Source: Bacteroidota bacterium (GTDB lineage Bacteria > Bacteroidota > Bacteroidia > AKYH767-A > OLB10). From it: a DNA stretch of 64,000 bases. Under the pieces are notes generated by a model that saw only the letters and a program-made list of their open reading frames with translations, did not search any database and was not told the origin of the DNA. Shown here in pieces: positions 29,465-39,255 of the stretch (position 1 is its first letter; each line of letters opens with the position of its first letter). Where the stretch lies: NCBI GenBank assembly GCA_016714005.1, contig JADJOA010000002.1, positions 558,001 through 622,000 of the forward strand. The letters are read 5' to 3'. Position numbers and translations under genes: made by a program.

Positions 29465-30349
29465 CTAACCAATCCTTACCGATGTCATTGTCAAAGAACC
29501 CGCAACAGGTTTATCGTTAAATAAATTGATGCTTTCATATTTTTCTTTTAATGCAAGTGTATAAAGCAGCGGCAAATAATGTTCTGCCGATGGTATGGCT
29601 AATTGAAAGGGGCGACCTTGCTGTTTATAGTTAATTAAAGATTGGTGATTGTCATTTAAAATAAAATCTTTCATTTTTTGACGCGCTTCAAGCGCCCAGT
29701 CAAAACCATAATCAGCAACATTTAATTTATCCCATGCCACCATGCCAAGGTTATGCACCATGTTACCGCTTCCAATAATTAAAACACCTTTGTTGCGAAG
29801 TGAAGAAATTTCTTTTGCCAGATCATAATGATATTGTGGAGATTGATTGTAATCTAAACTCAATTGAATGACGGGCACATCGGCATTAGGGTAAAGATGT
29901 TTGATAACACTCCATGCTCCATGATCTAACCCCCATTTATCATCTAAACCAACAATAGTTTTTTTAATTATGCTTTTTGTTTCGTTGGCAAGTTGCGGAT
30001 TACCAGGTGCAGGGTATTGCACATTAAACAAAGCCTGAGGGAAACCTCCAAAATCGTGAATGGTGGGTGGGCTTTGCATTGTTGTAACAAAAGTGCCGTT
30101 GGTTTCCCAATGTGCCGAAATGCAAAGTATGGCATTGGGTTTAGGAATTTGTTTTGTTACATTTCTAAACCCAGTTACAAACTCATTTTCCTCAATAGCA
30201 TTCATGGGGCTGCCATGACCCAAAAACAATACCGGCATTTTTTCTGTAGCTGGCAATGGCTCTGTAATTTTATTTAAATCTTTTAATCTCATGCCTGATG
30301 CCGCTATTGGTAATAAAGCAAGTGATTTTAAAAAATGTTTTCTATCCAT
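29465..30349 (-). CDS. ygiD: YgiD-like extradiol dioxygenase family protein
   Basis: A 294-residue member of the DODA/LigB-like extradiol dioxygenase family (E. coli YgiD, DOPA 4,5-dioxygenase activity). Metal-binding and active-site segments are visible: VLFLGHGSPMNAI, CISAHWETNG, TIHDFGGFPQALF, LDHGAWSVIKHL, and AIPSAEHYLPLLYTLALK. The N-terminal ~25 residues (KHFLKSLALLPIAASGM) look like a signal sequence or Tat-independent anchor, unlike cytoplasmic YgiD, so it may be exported. It stands alone, with a 289-bp AT-rich gap before the receptor gene. The physiological substrate is unknown. Confidence 0.85.
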   Translation of the reverse strand: MDRKHFLKSLALLPIAASGMRLKDLNKITEPLPATEKMPVLFLGHGSPMNAIEENEFVTGFRNVTKQIPKPNAILCISAHWETNGTFVTTMQSPPTIHDFGGFPQALFNVQYPAPGNPQLANETKSIIKKTIVGLDDKWGLDHGAWSVIKHLYPNADVPVIQLSLDYNQSPQYHYDLAKEISSLRNKGVLIIGSGNMVHNLGMVAWDKLNVADYGFDWALEARQKMKDFILNDNHQSLINYKQQGRPFQLAIPSAEHYLPLLYTLALKEKYESINLFNDKPVAGSLTMTSVRIG

Positions 30350-30398
30350 TCATAAGCTTACATAGAGAAATCAAAAATTTTTAAAAGCAAAAAACGCA

Positions 30399-30764
30399 TT
30401 ATTCCTTTTTATCCGTTTCTTTCAAAACTTTTACATGCTTTTCAATTTTTACTGTGTCTCCCTCACTATCAATCATCACCCTCATAGTTTGCAAAGAATC
30501 ATCTTCACAGCAATGAAATTCCTCTTCCATGCCGCAGTTTTTTCCTATGCTGCAACTTTCCTCCATACCTGCACCGTTGTAACAACAGCCACCATACCAG
30601 CAATTGTAAAACATGCAGCTAATGCAAATGAAGGAAATAACTATGCACAGCCATGCCACCCATTTTAAAAGGGTGTTGCCATTTTCATTTTTATTTTTTA
30701 GAAGAAAAAATAGTGCGGCAATAATTGCAAGGAGCAGAATTCCCGTTCCTGAATAACATTCCAT
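30399..30764 (-). CDS. Small cysteine-rich membrane protein, unknown
   Basis: The product is 121 residues. Two membrane helices (GILLLAIIAALFFLL and WVAWLCIVISFICIS) are followed by a cysteine cluster (CMFYNCWYGGCCYNGAG, ESCSIGKNCG, FHCCEDD). A charged tail (VMIDSEGDTVKIEKHVKVLK) follows. Eleven or more cysteines in ~60 residues suggest metal binding or disulphides. It lies between ygiD and the ALDH gene on the same strand. I do not recognise a family. Confidence 0.65.
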   Translation of the reverse strand: MECYSGTGILLLAIIAALFFLLKNKNENGNTLLKWVAWLCIVISFICISCMFYNCWYGGCCYNGAGMEESCSIGKNCGMEEEFHCCEDDSLQTMRVMIDSEGDTVKIEKHVKVLKETDKKE

Positions 30765-30796
30765 AATGTTGTTTTACTTCAAAAGTTTGGTTGATA

Positions 30797-32357
30797 TTAT
30801 AAATCAAATTTTATTCCTTGTGCCAACGGTAATTCCGTTGAATAGTTGATGGTGTTTGTTTGTCTGCGCATGTAAATTTTCCAGCTATCGCTTCCTGATT
30901 CACGTCCGCCACCTGTTTCTTTTTCGCCACCAAATGCACCGCCAATTTCGGCTCCGCTGGTACCAATATTTACGTTTGCAATGCCGCAATCGCTTCCTTC
31001 ATGCGAAAGGAATTTTTCTGTCTCCAACATATTTCGAGAAAAGATAGAACTTGATAAACCTTGGGGAACATCATTTTGAAATTCAATTGCTTCATCGATG
31101 GTTTTGTATTTCATGATGTAAAGCAGTGGAGCAAAAAGTTTCGTGACAAACAATAGGCAAATTCTTTTTTACTTCGGCAATTGCAGGCACCACATAACAT
31201 CCGCTTTCGTATCCATCACCATTTAAGTTTTCGCCACCACACAAAATTGTTCCGCCTTCTCCCTTTACTCTTTCTATTGCAGTATTAAAATCTGCAACTG
31301 CGCTTTTGTCAATTAGCGGGCCAACTAAAGTTTTTGAATCTAACGGATGGCCGATGCGAATATGTTGGTAAGCGCCCACTAATTTTTGCTTGAAGTTTTC
31401 ATACACACTTTCGTGTATAATAAGTCTGCGCGTAGATGTGCAACGCTGACCTGCAGTGCCCACTGCGCCAAACAACACAGCACGTAATGCCATATCCAAA
31501 TCAGCATGTTCTGAAATGATGATGGCATTATTGCCACCAAGTTCTAACAAGCTTCTTCCTAATCGTTCTCCAACAATAGCGCCTACACGTTTTCCAACAC
31601 GTGTGCTTCCTGTTGCAGAAATCAAAGGTACACGGGTATCCGCTAAAAAATTATCGCCCACATGTTTGCTGCTAGCTACTATTAAACTGCAAACACCTTC
31701 GGGCACATTATTTTGTTTTAAAACTTTTGCAATGATGTTGTGTGTAGCAATGGCACACAATGGAGTTTTGCTTGAAGGTTTCCACAGCACCACATCGCCA
31801 CATACCATGGCCAACATAGCATTCCAACTCCACACCGCCACAGGAAAATTAAATGCAGAAATTACTCCTACAATTCCTAGCGGATGGTATTGCTCATACA
31901 TGCGGTGTTTGGGGCGTTCGCTGTGCATGGTGAGCCCATAGAGCTGGCGGGATAGTCCAACAGCAAAATCGCAAATATCAATCATCTCCTGCACTTCGCC
32001 CAAACCTTCCTGGTAAATTTTCCCCATTTCATAAGAAACCAATTTTCCCAAAGGCTCTTTATACTTGCGCAGTTCATCTCCAATCTGACGTACCACTTCA
32101 CCACGATGTGGCGCTGGCATCATTCTCCATTCCTTAAATGCTTTTTCAGCGCCCTGAATTATTTTTTCGTAATCGTCCTTCGTACCTTGTTTTATTTTGG
32201 CAATAAGTTGCCCATCGGTTGCTGAATAACTTTCTAAAACTTCGCCTGGGGTTTCAAACCATTTTGTTCCGGTGCAAACACCGTTGTTAATCTCATTTAT
32301 GCCTAGTTGTTTCAGTGCTTCTGAAATTCCGTAATCTGTTAATGTGGATGTTGACAT
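30797..32357 (-). CDS. ALDH7-type aldehyde dehydrogenase (frameshifted)
   Basis: A ~519-residue NAD-dependent aldehyde dehydrogenase resembling the alpha-aminoadipic semialdehyde/piperideine-6-carboxylate (ALDH7, AmaB) group. It shows GVISAFNFPVAVWSWNAM, the catalytic Glu in LLELGGNNAIIIS, and the catalytic Cys in GTAGQRCTSTRRLI. GGENLNGDGYESGCYVVPAI and GGAFGGEKETGGGRESGSD are the specificity segments. The frame breaks at the A5 run near 31134-31138; removing one base gives HETFAPLLYIMKYKT. The start MSTSTLTDYG at 32357 is chosen; the upstream extension is not conserved. It likely acts in lysine catabolism. Confidence 0.9.
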
Positions 32358-32419
32358 TTTTAAAATTGCTTTATTGTTATGTAATTTGAGGACGAAATTA
32401 AGAATAAAAACGAGGGAGA

Positions 32420-32854
32420 ATGACTCAGTCATCAAAGTCAAAATCAAAAGGGAACGCAGTCACATTCATCATTATGCTGCTGTTGCTTGCAATAGTTTTC
32501 GGGATAAAAAAATGTAAAGAATCTAAACAAACATATCCTGAAAGACCTGTAACGACTGCGGAAGGCGACTGGCGAAGCCACAAGCTTGTTTACACAAAAC
32601 ATGCGCGCTGCCGTATGGATTGCCGCGAAATTTCAGAAGCCGAAGTGGAGTTTATTTTAAGCAGCGGAACTATAAACACAGAAAAAAGCAAGGAGGCTGA
32701 TGATGAAGCTACAGGAAAATGTCCAACCTATGCGCTGGAAGGAAACACCAAAGACGGACAGCACGTGCGTATTGTTTATGGCGCTTGCGATAAAATAACA
32801 AAGGTTATTACCGCTATTGATTTAGGAGAGGATCACACCTGTAATTGCCGCTGA
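32420..32854 (+). CDS. DUF4258 domain protein, membrane-anchored
   Basis: The product is 144 residues. One N-terminal helix (AVTFIIMLLLLAIVFGI) is followed by a DUF4258-like domain (YTKHARCRMDCREISEAEVE, then RIVYGACDKITKVITAIDLG). DUF4258 is a small fold related to RelE-like/colicin-type toxins in some analyses, but this anchored, cysteine-containing version (CRMDC, GKCPTY, HTCNCR) is unlikely to be a free toxin. A GAGGGAG ribosome-binding site precedes the ATG. It diverges from the ALDH gene with a 62-bp spacer. Confidence 0.75.
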   Translation: MTQSSKSKSKGNAVTFIIMLLLLAIVFGIKKCKESKQTYPERPVTTAEGDWRSHKLVYTKHARCRMDCREISEAEVEFILSSGTINTEKSKEADDEATGKCPTYALEGNTKDGQHVRIVYGACDKITKVITAIDLGEDHTCNCR

Positions 32855-32942
32855 TTATTAATAATAACTTTTTATTAAACAAATGGTTGTTACTTTTTCA
32901 ATCGGCTTTTCTTTCATTTCTTTAGCCTGAAAATTTTTTAAA

Positions 32943-34914
32943 GTGCAGGATATTCTCATCAATTACTTAAACGACACATCGGTTTCAAGTATAGATGTTT
33001 TTAAAAAATTATTGCAGTAATACGGCCTGCAAACGCCAAAGATGTGCAAGACACTGAAAATAAAATTATGCGCCTGCAAACATTACTCGAACGTGATGAG
33101 CATTTACGTGCTGCATTTGCAAAAAGAATAACTGCCCTGGTTGGTGAAGCACGTCAAAGTGAGTTGTTTACCAATGTAACTGCCGTTAGCCGCAGTGGTT
33201 TTTTTGGTGAGTTACGAAAACTTGCCTTTTATAAAATACTTCCACCCTATTTTGATATAAATCAACTAAGCGATATTCTACACATTATTTTCAATGAGCG
33301 GAATGATTACAAATGGTTTTGTGAAGTAAGTAATCACATATTAGTGCGCTTCGTAAAAGCGGTTGAGTAATTCCTTCGGCACAATTGCCCAATGAGCATT
33401 ATATTGTAGAAGAGTTAACAGATGATTTGTATTTGCTCACTCAGGTTATTGCTACGTTGAGTATGGATAGCCACATTATTAAAAATTTTAATGAACTGCT
33501 TACAGTAAATTCTCCTTTTCATCAACTGCATTTGGCTATTGGCAATCTTGTAAATGGCATTAAGAAAAACGCACTTAAAAGAAATACGCAATCAGTGGTT
33601 TATAATGATGTATATACTGCGTGGAAAGCCTGCATTCAGTTTGAAAATAAAATAAGAGAAAGCAAAAATGAATATGGAACTAGCTTGCACCTCACTGTTA
33701 TACTGCAAAAAATACACAAATGCCTTGTACGTGTAAACAGTTTGATGCAAATGCTTATTTCGCATGAGTCCGACAAAGATTATTTATTGTTAGTGCAGTT
33801 TGCCAAACGAATTGTAAAAATTGAAACCAACGTTACAGCATCAGCAACTATTTTAACGAAACCATTTCATTGCTTGCTTTCCAGGTTACCGAGCACACAG
33901 GCAAAACAGGCGAGCATTATGTTACCAATACGGTTAAAGAATATTTTCAAATGTTTTTCAATTCTCTCAAAGGGGGTTTGTTGTTGCATTTTTGGTGCTC
34001 GGAAAATTTCTTGTTCAGTTTTTAAAACTTCCCATATTTCAGGATACGCTATTGAAAGGATTAAATTACTCCTTAGGATTTGTAGGCATACACTTATGGC
34101 ATGGTGTGCTTGCTACTAAACAACCTGCCATGACGGCAGCAACTATTGCACAATCTATTGAAAGCACTAATACGTATGATGAAATAAAAGAACTCGGAAA
34201 TTTCATCATTAAAGTTTTCAGGAGCCAGTTTGTGGCTGTGGTTGGAAATCTTGCTATGGTATTTCCGGTGGCATTTGGTATGGCATGGCTTTACCATTAC
34301 TACACGGGCAGTTATATTTTAGGAGCAGAAGACGCACAACATAAATTTGAGTTGGTGCATCCGTTTAAATCGCTTGCACTGCTACACGCAGCTATTGCAG
34401 GCATTATGCTTTTTGCTGCCGGCATACTATCTGGGTTAGCTGATAACGGAAATATTTTTAACCGCTACAGTGACCGGTTGCAGTATTCAAAATTTATAAA
34501 GCGAATAGCAGGTAAGAGGAATGCAAAAAACTTTCAACATACATAACTAAAAATTTAGGAGCGATAACCGGTAATTTTACTCTAGGGTTTTTGTTGGCAT
34601 TTGTCTCTTTCCTTGGTTTCATAACAGGATTGCCTCTTGATATTATGCACGTAACTTTTGCAACGGGCACACTGGGCTTTGCTGGTTTTGAAATGATGGG
34701 ACATTTGACTTGGTTTGAAGTAATATTGGCATGTCTGGGTATTACCGGGATTGGGTTAATGAATATAGGTGTTAGTTTTTCGCTTGCTATATTTGTTGCA
34801 GTTAAATCTAGAGGAATTGATTTAAGTTTAATGCCCGATGTTCTCAAATATTTATTAAAGAAGTTTTTTAGAAATCCGGTTACATTTTTCTATCCGCTTA
34901 CCATAAAAAAATAA
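32943..34914 (+). CDS. Gcr-type 'site-specific recombinase' family membrane protein (several frameshifts)
   Basis: A ~655-codon gene in five frames that matches the family annotated as site-specific recombinase Gcr (PF10136). It is really a polytopic membrane protein with no recombinase motif. N-terminal helical part: KIMRLQTLLERDEHLRAAFA, then DINQLSDILHIIFNERNDY. Membrane part: LGKFLVQFLKLPIFQD, VVGNLAMVFPVAFGMAWLY, HPFKSLALLHAAIAGIMLF with the family GxxSGxADN as ILSGLADNGNIFNRYSDRL, then THVTFATGTLGFAGFEMMG-like text. Breaks lie near 33016, 33370, 33858-33990 and 34545. Function is unknown; naming it a recombinase would mislead. Confidence 0.72.
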
Positions 34915-34947
34915 AAACTTATTTTGCATCACACTCAATACTCTAAT

Positions 34948-35358
34948 ATGACTACAGCACCAAAAATTTTATTTTTTATCATTTGTGTTTTTATTGTTAA
35001 CGGATGCACAAATGAGAAAAAAGAAAACAAAGAACCACAAAGCAACATGCAGCCTGGGCTACCGGTTGATACAACTCCTAAACCTAACCCTTATATAAAC
35101 AGTAAAGTTGAAACACAGGTTTTTAGTAACGATTCAACAAAGGATAAAAACCTTGGCGGTTTTGGATACAATATTATAATTGATGGAAAAATGTACGTGC
35201 ATCAGCCGCATGTACCGGCTGTGGCAGGTAATAAAGGCTTTACATCTTCAGAGGCGGCAAACAGAGCGGCAAACTTAGTGGCTTATAAAATTAAAAACAA
35301 CATTATGCCACCAAGCATCACAGAACCTGAGTTGGATAGCGTTGGTGCGCTGAAATAA
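34948..35358 (+). CDS. DUF4907 lipoprotein
   Basis: The product is 136 residues. The lipobox is FIICVFIVNGC, followed by a disordered KEN-rich linker. The DUF4907-type domain reads VETQVFSNDSTKDKNLGGFG, IIIDGKMYVHQPHVPAVAGN and FTSSEAANRAANLVAYKIKN. Such proteins are secreted in Bacteroidota and often sit near kelch-repeat proteins, though none is here. The ATG at 34948 is chosen as it directly starts the signal peptide. It is convergent with DUF456 (5 bp apart). Confidence 0.8.
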   Translation: MTTAPKILFFIICVFIVNGCTNEKKENKEPQSNMQPGLPVDTTPKPNPYINSKVETQVFSNDSTKDKNLGGFGYNIIIDGKMYVHQPHVPAVAGNKGFTSSEAANRAANLVAYKIKNNIMPPSITEPELDSVGALK

Positions 35359-35362
35359 TTTA

Positions 35363-35845
35363 TTAAGCCCACGCTTTAATCAATTCTTTAAAAAAGTACC
35401 ACGACATAGTTCCTGCGCAAATCAATTTTAACCCAATAGAAAATAATGTTCCAAAAAAAGTGGCAATGCCCGATTTAAAAGCATCCTTGCTTTCTTTTCC
35501 CGCCATCATATCGCCTATAACTGCTCCTGCAAATATGCCCAACAACATTCCTATTGGAGTAAAAATTATTCCAAGCACCATTCCAATCATGCTGCCCCAT
35601 ATACCTTGCTTTGTAGCACCAAATTTTTTTGCTGTCCATATTGGTAGAAAATAATCCAGTATCATTATTACAGCCATTATCACAGCCATTACCACTAAAA
35701 AAGTAGTGCTGAATGGTTTATAATAGTATTGCAACATAAGCAGTGCGGCATAATTAAACGGCAACCCTGGCAAGGCAGGTAACACACAACCTATTACTCC
35801 AACTATAGTAAAAACGATTGCAATTGATAAGATGAAATATTCCAT
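35363..35845 (-). CDS. DUF456 family membrane protein
   Basis: The product is 160 residues with five hydrophobic segments. It has the DUF456 pattern of an N-terminal GVIGCVLPALPGLPFNYAAL and a glycine-rich second half (GSMIGMVLGIIFTPIGMLLG, FAGAVIGDMMAG). These glycine-zipper-like helices may form a small pore or scaffold; function is unknown. It lies 14 bp downstream of the repaired hemL stop on the same strand and may be co-transcribed with hemL and the prenyl synthase gene. Confidence 0.85.
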   Translation of the reverse strand: MEYFILSIAIVFTIVGVIGCVLPALPGLPFNYAALLMLQYYYKPFSTTFLVVMAVIMAVIMILDYFLPIWTAKKFGATKQGIWGSMIGMVLGIIFTPIGMLLGIFAGAVIGDMMAGKESKDAFKSGIATFFGTLFSIGLKLICAGTMSWYFFKELIKAWA

Positions 35846-35859
35846 GATTTTATAAACTG

Positions 35860-37139
35860 TTAAGCCGTAAATTCATTGGCAGCGTTTAATGTTTGATTCA
35901 GTTCTTTGTCGCCTAAAGCATCACTTAAAAACCAACTTTCAAAAGCTGAGGGTGGCAAGTAAATTCCTTTGGCAAGCATGTGATGAAAAATTTATTGAAT
36001 AATGCATTGTCGCAATTCATAGCATCATCAAAATTGTTTACAGCCTTGCCAGTAAAGTGTACGCTAATCATAGAGCCTAATTGATTAATACAAACAGGGA
36101 TGTTTTTTTGATCAAAAATTTTCGCCAATTCTTCCTTTAATAATTTTCCTTTTGCATTAAGCTTGTCGTAAATAGACGTATTATTCTTTAAGTGTGTGAG
36201 TAATGTAAACCCGGCAATCATTGCAAGCGGATTGCCGCTTAATGTACCCGCCTGGTAAACCTTACCAACAGGAGCAACACATTCCATTATTTCTTTTTTA
36301 CCACCAAAAGCCCCCACAGGCATCCCCGCTCCTATTACTTTGCCGTAAGTGACTAAATCAGCATTTATATTTAACAGTTGCTGCGCACCACCGGTTGCTA
36401 ACCTGAAACCTGTCATCACCTCATCAAAAATGAAAACAATTTTATGCTCATCACACAATTTGCGCAGCCCTTCTAAAAATCCATGTTGTGGAATTATACA
36501 GCCCATGTTTCCTGCAACAGGTTCAATGATGATGGCTGCTATTTCATTTTTATTTTCTTCAACAAGTTTTTCTACTGTAGTTAAATTGTTGTACGGTGCT
36601 GTTAGTGTATCTGTTGCAACACCTGTAGTAACACCTGGCACATTTTGTATATCAAATGTAGCAACACCGCTTCCTGCTTTTACAAGAAACGAATCGGCAT
36701 GACCATGGTAGCAACCTTCAAACTTTATTATTTTGTTTTTGCCAGTGTACCCGCGTGCAACACGTATGGCGCTCATGCAGGCTTCAGTTCCGCTATTAAC
36801 CATGCGTATAAGATCAACGTTAGGAACCATAGATTTAATGAGCTCTGCCATTTTTATTTCTAACTCCGTGGGTGCGCCAAATGAAGTGCTGCGCTCTGCA
36901 TATTCCTGTATAGCTTTGGTTACAGGCTCAAAAGCATGACCCATAATCATGGGACCCCAGGAGTTGATATAATCTATGTATTTGTTTCCGTCAGTATCAA
37001 AAAGATAAGCGCCTTTTGCATGAGAAAAAAATAGTGGTGTGCCTCCAACAGATTTAAAAGCCCTTACCGGTGAGTTTACACCGCCCGGTATATGCTGTTG
37101 TGCACGAATGAATAATTGTTGACTGATTGTTGTGTTCAT
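35860..37139 (-). CDS. hemL: Glutamate-1-semialdehyde 2,1-aminomutase (frameshifted)
   Basis: A ~426-residue PLP enzyme that forms 5-aminolevulinate in the C5 haem pathway. Motifs: HIPGGVNSPVRAFKSVGG, NSGTEACMSAIRVARGYTG, EGCYHGHADSFLVKAGSG, FDEVMTGFRLATGGAQ, and the PLP lysine in VTYGKVIGAGMPVGAFGG. The frame is lost in the coding-strand T-run near 35990. Adding one T gives NKFFHHMLAKGIYLPPSAFE and a natural stop at 35860. It lies 8 bp after the polyprenyl synthase gene. The break is probably a sequence error. Confidence 0.95.
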
Positions 37140-37147
37140 TTAAAATT

Positions 37148-38123
37148 TTAATGTGTTCGGTCGGTTGTAAAGTTTACCAACTCTTTTAACGATGCTTTAT
37201 ATTCACTCTCCGCAAATCCGTTTAAAAGTAAAAATGCTTCATCACGCAGTTCAAACATTTTTTTCTTCGCATACGCAATTCCTTCTTTTTCTTTTATAAA
37301 AGCAAGCACACGTTTTACTTTTTCTTTTTCCCCATTGTTATTCTTTACAATATTTATTATTTCTCTTTTTTCTGATTTTACCGATTGCTGCAAAGAATAA
37401 ATAAGTGGCAGTGTCATTTTACTTTCTTTAATATCAATGCCGGTCGGCTTGCCTGTGGTTACGCTGTCTTCAAAATCAAATAAATCATCTTTAATCTGAA
37501 ATGCCAAACCAATCAACTCACCAAACTTTTGCATTGTTAAAATATCATCCTGATTTGCTTTTGCTGATGATGCCCCGCAGCCGCAGCAGGAGGAGATAAG
37601 AGAAGCTGTTTTTTTTCTTATTACTTCGTAGTAAACACTTTCATCAATATCAAGCCGTCTGGCTTTTTCTATTTGCAACAATTCACCTTCACTCATTTCA
37701 CGCACAGCCTGTGATACTATTTGCAGTAAATCAAACTCCTTATACTCAACAGAAAGCAACAATCCTTTTGACAAAAGATAATCACCAACAAGCACTGCAA
37801 TTTTATTTTTCCAAATGGCATTAATAGAAAAAAAACCTCTGCGCAAGGTTGAATCGTCCACCACATCATCGTGTACAAGTGTGGCTGTATGTAACAATTC
37901 AATTAACGAAGCTGCGCGATACGTGCTATCGGTAACACCGCCACATACCGGCAGTTAAAAACACAAACATGGGGCGCATTTGTTTGCCTTTGCGTTTAAC
38001 AATGTAGTGCATTATGTTATCAAGCAATGGCACCTTACTCTTCATGGCTTCACGAAACCTTGTTTCAAAAAGTTCCATTTCTTTAGCAATGGGTTTTTTT
38101 ATTTCGTTAAGCGAGCGTGGCAT
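37148..38123 (-). CDS. ispB: Trans-polyprenyl diphosphate synthase (frameshifted)
   Basis: A ~325-residue long-chain isoprenyl diphosphate synthase, supplying side chains for menaquinone. First Asp-rich motif: ATLVHDDVVDDSTLRRG. Second: FQIKDDLFDFED. Also KRKGKQMRPMFVFLTAGM and GKPTGIDIKESKMTLPLIY. The frame is lost near 37950; adding one base gives TAGMCGGVTDSTYRAASLIE. An unusual SSCCGCGASSA cysteine cluster sits mid-protein. The chain-length-determining residue upstream of the first motif (ELLHTATLV) fits long-chain enzymes, so ispB is a reasonable but not certain name. Confidence 0.9.
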
Positions 38124-38184
38124 AAGGGGCGGCTAAAATAGAAAAACCGTTTGCGCAACGGCACACAAATTTTTTATCTATAGC

Positions 38185-38214
38185 TTGGTTCTCGTTTTTT
38201 AAAAACTAACTTTG
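38185..38214 (+). promoter_or_regulatory. Bacteroidota-type promoter upstream of the barrel gene
   Basis: TTG (38185-38187), a 19-nt spacer and TAACTTTG (38207-38214) form an exact TTG-N19-TAnnTTTG promoter, 26 nt before the ATG at 38241. Confidence 0.7.
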
Positions 38215-38240
38215 ACCCAGACAACTTAAAACAAAAAAAT

Positions 38241-38816
38241 ATGAAAAAGCTAATTTCATTTGCAGTTGCCCTGATTCTATCCGTAGTTGGTATAAAAACA
38301 ACACAAGCCCAGATATTTGATGAGGGCAGCAAACATTTTCATGTGGGCATCGGGTTTGGAAGTCCTTATTATTATTCCGGTTCTAAATCCACAATTCCAC
38401 CTATTCATATATCTGGAGAGTATGGTATTAAAGAAAAAATTGGCATAGGTGGATTAATAGGTTACACTTCTTCCTCTTACGAAGATTCTTATGTGTATCC
38501 AGGTCTGTATAGTTATAAATACACTTGGAAATTTTCTTATTTAATTATTGGTGCCCGTGGTTCATATCATTTCTGGCAAAACGATAAGGCTGATGCCTAT
38601 GCCGGATTATTGCTTGGCTATAATGTGGCTTCTGTTAAAGAGGAGTATGAAGGAACCGGTACCGGATATTACTATGATGAAACACCAACCGTGGGTGGAT
38701 TTGCTTTAGGTGCTTACGGAGGCATCCGTTATCAGTTTAAAGAAAATTTAGGCGCATTTGCCGAGTTGGGTTACAATATATCGTGGTTGAGTGTAGGCTT
38801 GCATGTAAAACTTTAA
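38241..38816 (+). CDS. Small outer-membrane beta-barrel protein
   Basis: The product is 191 residues with a signal peptide (ISFAVALILSVVGIKTTQAQ). The body is glycine/tyrosine-rich beta strands (FHVGIGFGSPYYYSG, IGIGGLIGYTSSSYED, FALGAYGGIRYQFKENLGAF) and a C-terminal strand ending SVGLHVKL. This is an OmpW/OmpA-like eight-stranded barrel, common as a major small porin in Bacteroidota. A strong promoter and terminator flank it, so it is a monocistronic, probably well-expressed gene. Confidence 0.85.
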   Translation: MKKLISFAVALILSVVGIKTTQAQIFDEGSKHFHVGIGFGSPYYYSGSKSTIPPIHISGEYGIKEKIGIGGLIGYTSSSYEDSYVYPGLYSYKYTWKFSYLIIGARGSYHFWQNDKADAYAGLLLGYNVASVKEEYEGTGTGYYYDETPTVGGFALGAYGGIRYQFKENLGAFAELGYNISWLSVGLHVKL

Positions 38817-38839
38817 CCGTACTAAAACCAAATTTGCTT

Positions 38840-38872
38840 AAGCTACACTATTTTATTGTGTAGCTTTTATTT
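38840..38872 (+). terminator. Rho-independent terminator after the barrel gene
   Basis: The 9-bp stem AAGCTACAC/GTGTAGCTT with a 9-nt AT-rich loop is followed by TTATTTTT. Confidence 0.85.
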
Positions 38873-38890
38873 TTGCTGTTAATAGAAACC

Positions 38891-39250
38891 ATGCTCAAAA
38901 AAATTTATCACCTCGGCAACTGTACAACCTGCCAGCGTATTTTAAAAGAAATTAAACCTTCCAAGGATTATGTTTTGCAAGACATAAAAACAGAACCTAT
39001 TACTGAGCAGCAGATTGATGAAATGAAAAATCTTACAGGAAGCTACGAAGCTCTGTTTAGCCGCATAGCATTAAAATTCAGGGCATGGAAACTGAACGAA
39101 AAAAAATTAACTGAAAAAGATTATCGTAAATATATTTTGGAGGAATACACTTTTTTAAAACGTCCTGTTATCATTAAAGGCGATAAAATTTTTATTGGCA
39201 ACTCACCCAAAAATGTGGCTGCAGCAAAAGAGGAATTGAAGAAAAAATAA
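38891..39250 (+). CDS. ArsC/Spx-family thioredoxin-fold protein
   Basis: A 119-residue ArsC-like protein. The redox site is near the N-terminus (KKIYHLGNCTTCQRILKEI; CTTC is a CxxC rather than the CxxS typical of ArsC). The C-terminal family block is EEYTFLKRPVIIKGDKIFIG. The start at 38891 (MLKKIY) is preferred. Members include arsenate reductases, Spx regulators and YfgD. No arsenic genes are nearby, so a general thiol or regulatory role is as likely as arsenate reduction. Confidence 0.82.
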   Translation: MLKKIYHLGNCTTCQRILKEIKPSKDYVLQDIKTEPITEQQIDEMKNLTGSYEALFSRIALKFRAWKLNEKKLTEKDYRKYILEEYTFLKRPVIIKGDKIFIGNSPKNVAAAKEELKKK

Positions 39251-39255
39251 ACTGA

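Noticed and set aside
32420..32854. DUF4258 protein as a free RelE-like toxin with a partner
   Set aside because: It has a membrane anchor and several cysteines, and no antitoxin-like gene is adjacent.
32943..34914. Active site-specific recombinase, hence a mobile element
   Set aside because: The family name is historic; the sequence is a membrane protein with no recombinase active site and no element ends were seen.
35860..38123. Natural inactivation of hemL and the polyprenyl synthase
   Set aside because: Both breaks are one-base changes, both genes are normally essential, and the text after each break is fully conserved.
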